The notes beneath the pieces are model-generated. The model searched no databases and was not told the DNA's origin. It saw only the letters and a program-made list of their open reading frames with translations. From positions 1 through 7,421 of the forward strand of contig CABQJA010000110.1 of NCBI GenBank assembly GCA_902464345.1: 7,421 nucleotides of DNA, given 5' to 3'. Positions 5,601 to 7,421 of the stretch are shown one piece after another (positions within the stretch are counted from its first letter, which is position 1; each line of letters opens with the position of its first letter). The stretch comes from an uncultured Clostridium sp. (GTDB lineage: Bacteria; Bacillota; Clostridia; Lachnospirales; Lachnospiraceae). The position numbers were made by a program, and so were the translations under genes.

Positions 5601-5642
5601 AGAACGGGGACTGGCAGAGAATGTCAATCCCGTTCTTTCTGT
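5601..5642 (+). terminator. Imperfect terminator-like hairpin between greA and lysS
   Basis: AGAACGGG (5601-5608) pairs with CCCGTTCT (5629-5636), and weaker inner pairing (TGGCA with TGTCA) closes on GAGAA. The following stretch TTCTTTCTGT is only moderately T-rich. It is likely a leaky terminator that attenuates readthrough from greA into lysS. No convincing separate lysS promoter is seen in the short gap, which favours partial readthrough. Confidence 0.65.
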
Positions 5643-5678
5643 ATACGACATTACATTTCATGAAAGGAAAAAGAGATT

Positions 5679-7421
5679 ATGGCAGAGCAAAAGGGACAGA
5701 ATCAGCCAAAGCAGCAGGATGTGAATCAGTTACTGCAGATTCGCCGGGAAAAGTTAGCAGATCTGCAGGCGGCAGGCAGGGATCCGTTTGAAATTACAAA
5801 ATATGATGTGACACATCACAGTACAGATGTTAAGGAATTATATAACGCACATGAGGCAGAGCTTCTGGCAGGCAGACAGGCACCGGAGGTAGAAGGACTG
5901 GACGAGGCACAGAAGCGCGAGGTCCTGAATAATGATTATAATGAGCGCAGAGCCATCATGGATGCATCACCGATCCATGTAAGCATTGCCGGACGTATGA
6001 TGTTCAAGCGTGTCATGGGTAAGGCATCTTTCTGCAATATTCAGGATTTAAAGGGTAATATTCAGGTATATGTAGCAAGAGATCAGATCGGTGAGGAGTC
6101 TTATGCGGATTTCAAGAAGTCTGATATTGGTGATATCTATGGCGTTAAGGGATATGCATTCCGGACCAAGACCGGTGAGATCTCCATTCATGCTGAGGAG
6201 ATGACATTGCTTTCCAAGTCTTTACAGATCCTGCCGGAGAAGTTCCATGGACTGACCGATACAGATATGAAGTATCGCCAGCGGTATGTGGATCTGATCA
6301 TGAATCAGGAGAGCAAGGAAGTATTTATCAAGCGTTCCCAGATCCTGAAGGAGATCCGGAGCTTTTTGGCAGGACGTGACTTTATGGAAGTGGAGACACC
6401 GATGCTGGTAGCCAATGCGGGCGGAGCCGCAGCAAGACCGTTTGAGACACATTATAATGCACTGGATGAGGATGTAAAGCTTCGTATCTCATTGGAATTA
6501 TATCTGAAGAGACTGATCGTAGGTGGTCTGGAGCGTGTATTTGAAATCGGACGTGTATTCCGGAACGAGGGTGTTGATACCCGTCACAACCCGGAGTTTA
6601 CACTGATGGAATTATATCAGGCATATACGGATTATGAAGGCATGATGGAACTGACAGAGTCTATGTTCCGCTATCTGGCAGAGAAGGTATGCGGCAGTAC
6701 CAAAATCTCATACAATGGTATTGAGATTGATTTCGGTAAGCCGTTTGAGCGTCTGACCATGAATGATGCCATTAAGAAATATACCGGAATTGATTTTGAT
6801 CAGGTACCGGATGATACCGCTGCAAAGAAGCTGGCGGATGAGCATCATATTGAGTATGAGGCACGTCACAAGAAGGGCGATATTATTAATCTGTTCTTTG
6901 AGGAGTACTGTGAGAAGGAACTGATCCAGCCGACATTTATCATGGATCATCCGATCGAAATCTCACCTCTGACAAAGAAAAAGCCATCTGATCCGACCAA
7001 GGTAGAGCGGTTTGAGCTGTTCATTAATACATGGGAAATGTGTAATGCATACTCTGAGTTAAATGATCCGATCGATCAGAGAGAACGTTTTGCCGCACAG
7101 GATGCCAATGCTGCTGCCGGTGATGATGAAGCAGAGCACACAGATGAAGATTTCTTAAATGCATTGGAAATTGGTATGCCGCCAACAGGTGGTATCGGAT
7201 ACGGAATCGATCGTCTGGTTATGCTGTTAACCGACAGTGCGGCGATCCGTGATGTATTACTCTTCCCGACCATGAGAAGCCTGAATCCGAATAAGAAGAG
7301 CAAGGCAAAGGCAGAAGAGGTTATCGATTTCTCAAAGGTAACGATTGAACCGTTATTTGAAGAAATGGTAGATTTTGATACATTTGCAAAATCTGATTTC
7401 CGTGCAGTTAAGATTTTAGCC
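5679..7421 (+). CDS. lysS: Lysyl-tRNA synthetase (class II), C-terminally extended, 3' end outside window
   Basis: LysRS charges tRNA-Lys with lysine using ATP. The visible 581 residues stay open to the window edge, so the gene is incomplete at its 3' end. An N-terminal helical region is followed by the anticodon-binding OB fold from about residue 99 (HVSIAGRMMFKRVMGKASF). The class II catalytic domain shows the LysRS-specific AGGAAARPFETHYNALD stretch, motif 2 with FEIGRVFRNEG at 288-298, and motif 3 with GGIGYGIDR at 504-512. The usual bacterial enzyme ends shortly after LFPTMR (528-533). Here a Lys/Ala-rich linker follows, then FDTFAKSDFRAVKI (566-579), which resembles the start of the EMAPII/Trbp111 tRNA-binding domain found on many MetRS proteins. 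About 30 extra residues also seem to lie before the OB fold. ATG 5679 has AAAGGA (5663-5668) ten bases upstream. It is downstream of greA, separated by a leaky-looking terminator. Confidence 0.96.
   Translation, partial: MAEQKGQNQPKQQDVNQLLQIRREKLADLQAAGRDPFEITKYDVTHHSTDVKELYNAHEAELLAGRQAPEVEGLDEAQKREVLNNDYNERRAIMDASPIHVSIAGRMMFKRVMGKASFCNIQDLKGNIQVYVARDQIGEESYADFKKSDIGDIYGVKGYAFRTKTGEISIHAEEMTLLSKSLQILPEKFHGLTDTDMKYRQRYVDLIMNQESKEVFIKRSQILKEIRSFLAGRDFMEVETPMLVANAGGAAARPFETHYNALDEDVKLRISLELYLKRLIVGGLERVFEIGRVFRNEGVDTRHNPEFTLMELYQAYTDYEGMMELTESMFRYLAEKVCGSTKISYNGIEIDFGKPFERLTMNDAIKKYTGIDFDQVPDDTAAKKLADEHHIEYEARHKKGDIINLFFEEYCEKELIQPTFIMDHPIEISPLTKKKPSDPTKVERFELFINTWEMCNAYSELNDPIDQRERFAAQDANAAAGDDEAEHTDEDFLNALEIGMPPTGGIGYGIDRLVMLLTDSAAIRDVLLFPTMRSLNPNKKSKAKAEEVIDFSKVTIEPLFEEMVDFDTFAKSDFRAVKILA

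Noticed and set aside
5592..5678. T-box riboswitch upstream of lysS
   Set aside because: The gap is only 87 bases, mostly one terminator-like hairpin, and has no T-box sequence or specifier stem; it is too short for that element.

Overview
The window looks like ordinary chromosomal housekeeping DNA from an anaerobic Gram-positive member of the Clostridia, most likely Lachnospiraceae. The grounds are an oxygen-sensitive class III ribonucleotide reductase, purine-rich Shine-Dalgarno sites, strong sigma-A/sigma-70-type promoters (several with an extended -10), a Gram-positive-style lipoprotein foldase, a tRNA without an encoded CCA, and a greA-lysS pair. The family assignment is inferred from protein style, not from a search.

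Left part, minus strand (45-2850): nrdD and nrdG form a two-gene operon for anaerobic deoxynucleotide synthesis. NrdD is the glycyl-radical enzyme and NrdG the radical-SAM activase that installs the radical. Upstream is a clear promoter (TAGACA, 17-bp spacer, TATAAT with extended TG). Two NrdR-box-like sites lie exactly 32 bp apart, the nearer one overlapping the -35, so repression by NrdR is the obvious prediction.

Middle, plus strand: a 353-bp divergent intergenic region holds an A/G-rich stretch with TGTRAA motifs repeated at near-helical spacing. It leads into a lipoprotein resembling trigger factor without its ribosome-binding domain, probably an extracytoplasmic foldase. A strong promoter starting inside the end of that gene drives a tRNA-Leu (anticodon CAG). 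A 14-bp-class hairpin lies in the tRNA leader and a textbook intrinsic terminator follows the tRNA. After that come short repeats of unknown meaning and a 131-residue membrane protein of unknown function.

Right part, plus strand: a consensus-perfect promoter (TTGACA, 17 bp, TATAAT) precedes greA, the transcript-cleavage factor. An imperfect terminator-like hairpin separates greA from lysS, lysyl-tRNA synthetase, which runs off the window. The LysRS core is complete, and the last visible residues look like the start of an EMAPII/Trbp111-type tRNA-binding domain fused to its C-terminus.

I see no phage, transposon, CRISPR or defence cassette. The most notable points are the LysRS fusion, the trigger-factor-like lipoprotein, the paired NrdR boxes, the tRNA leader hairpin and the phased repeat upstream of the lipoprotein gene.
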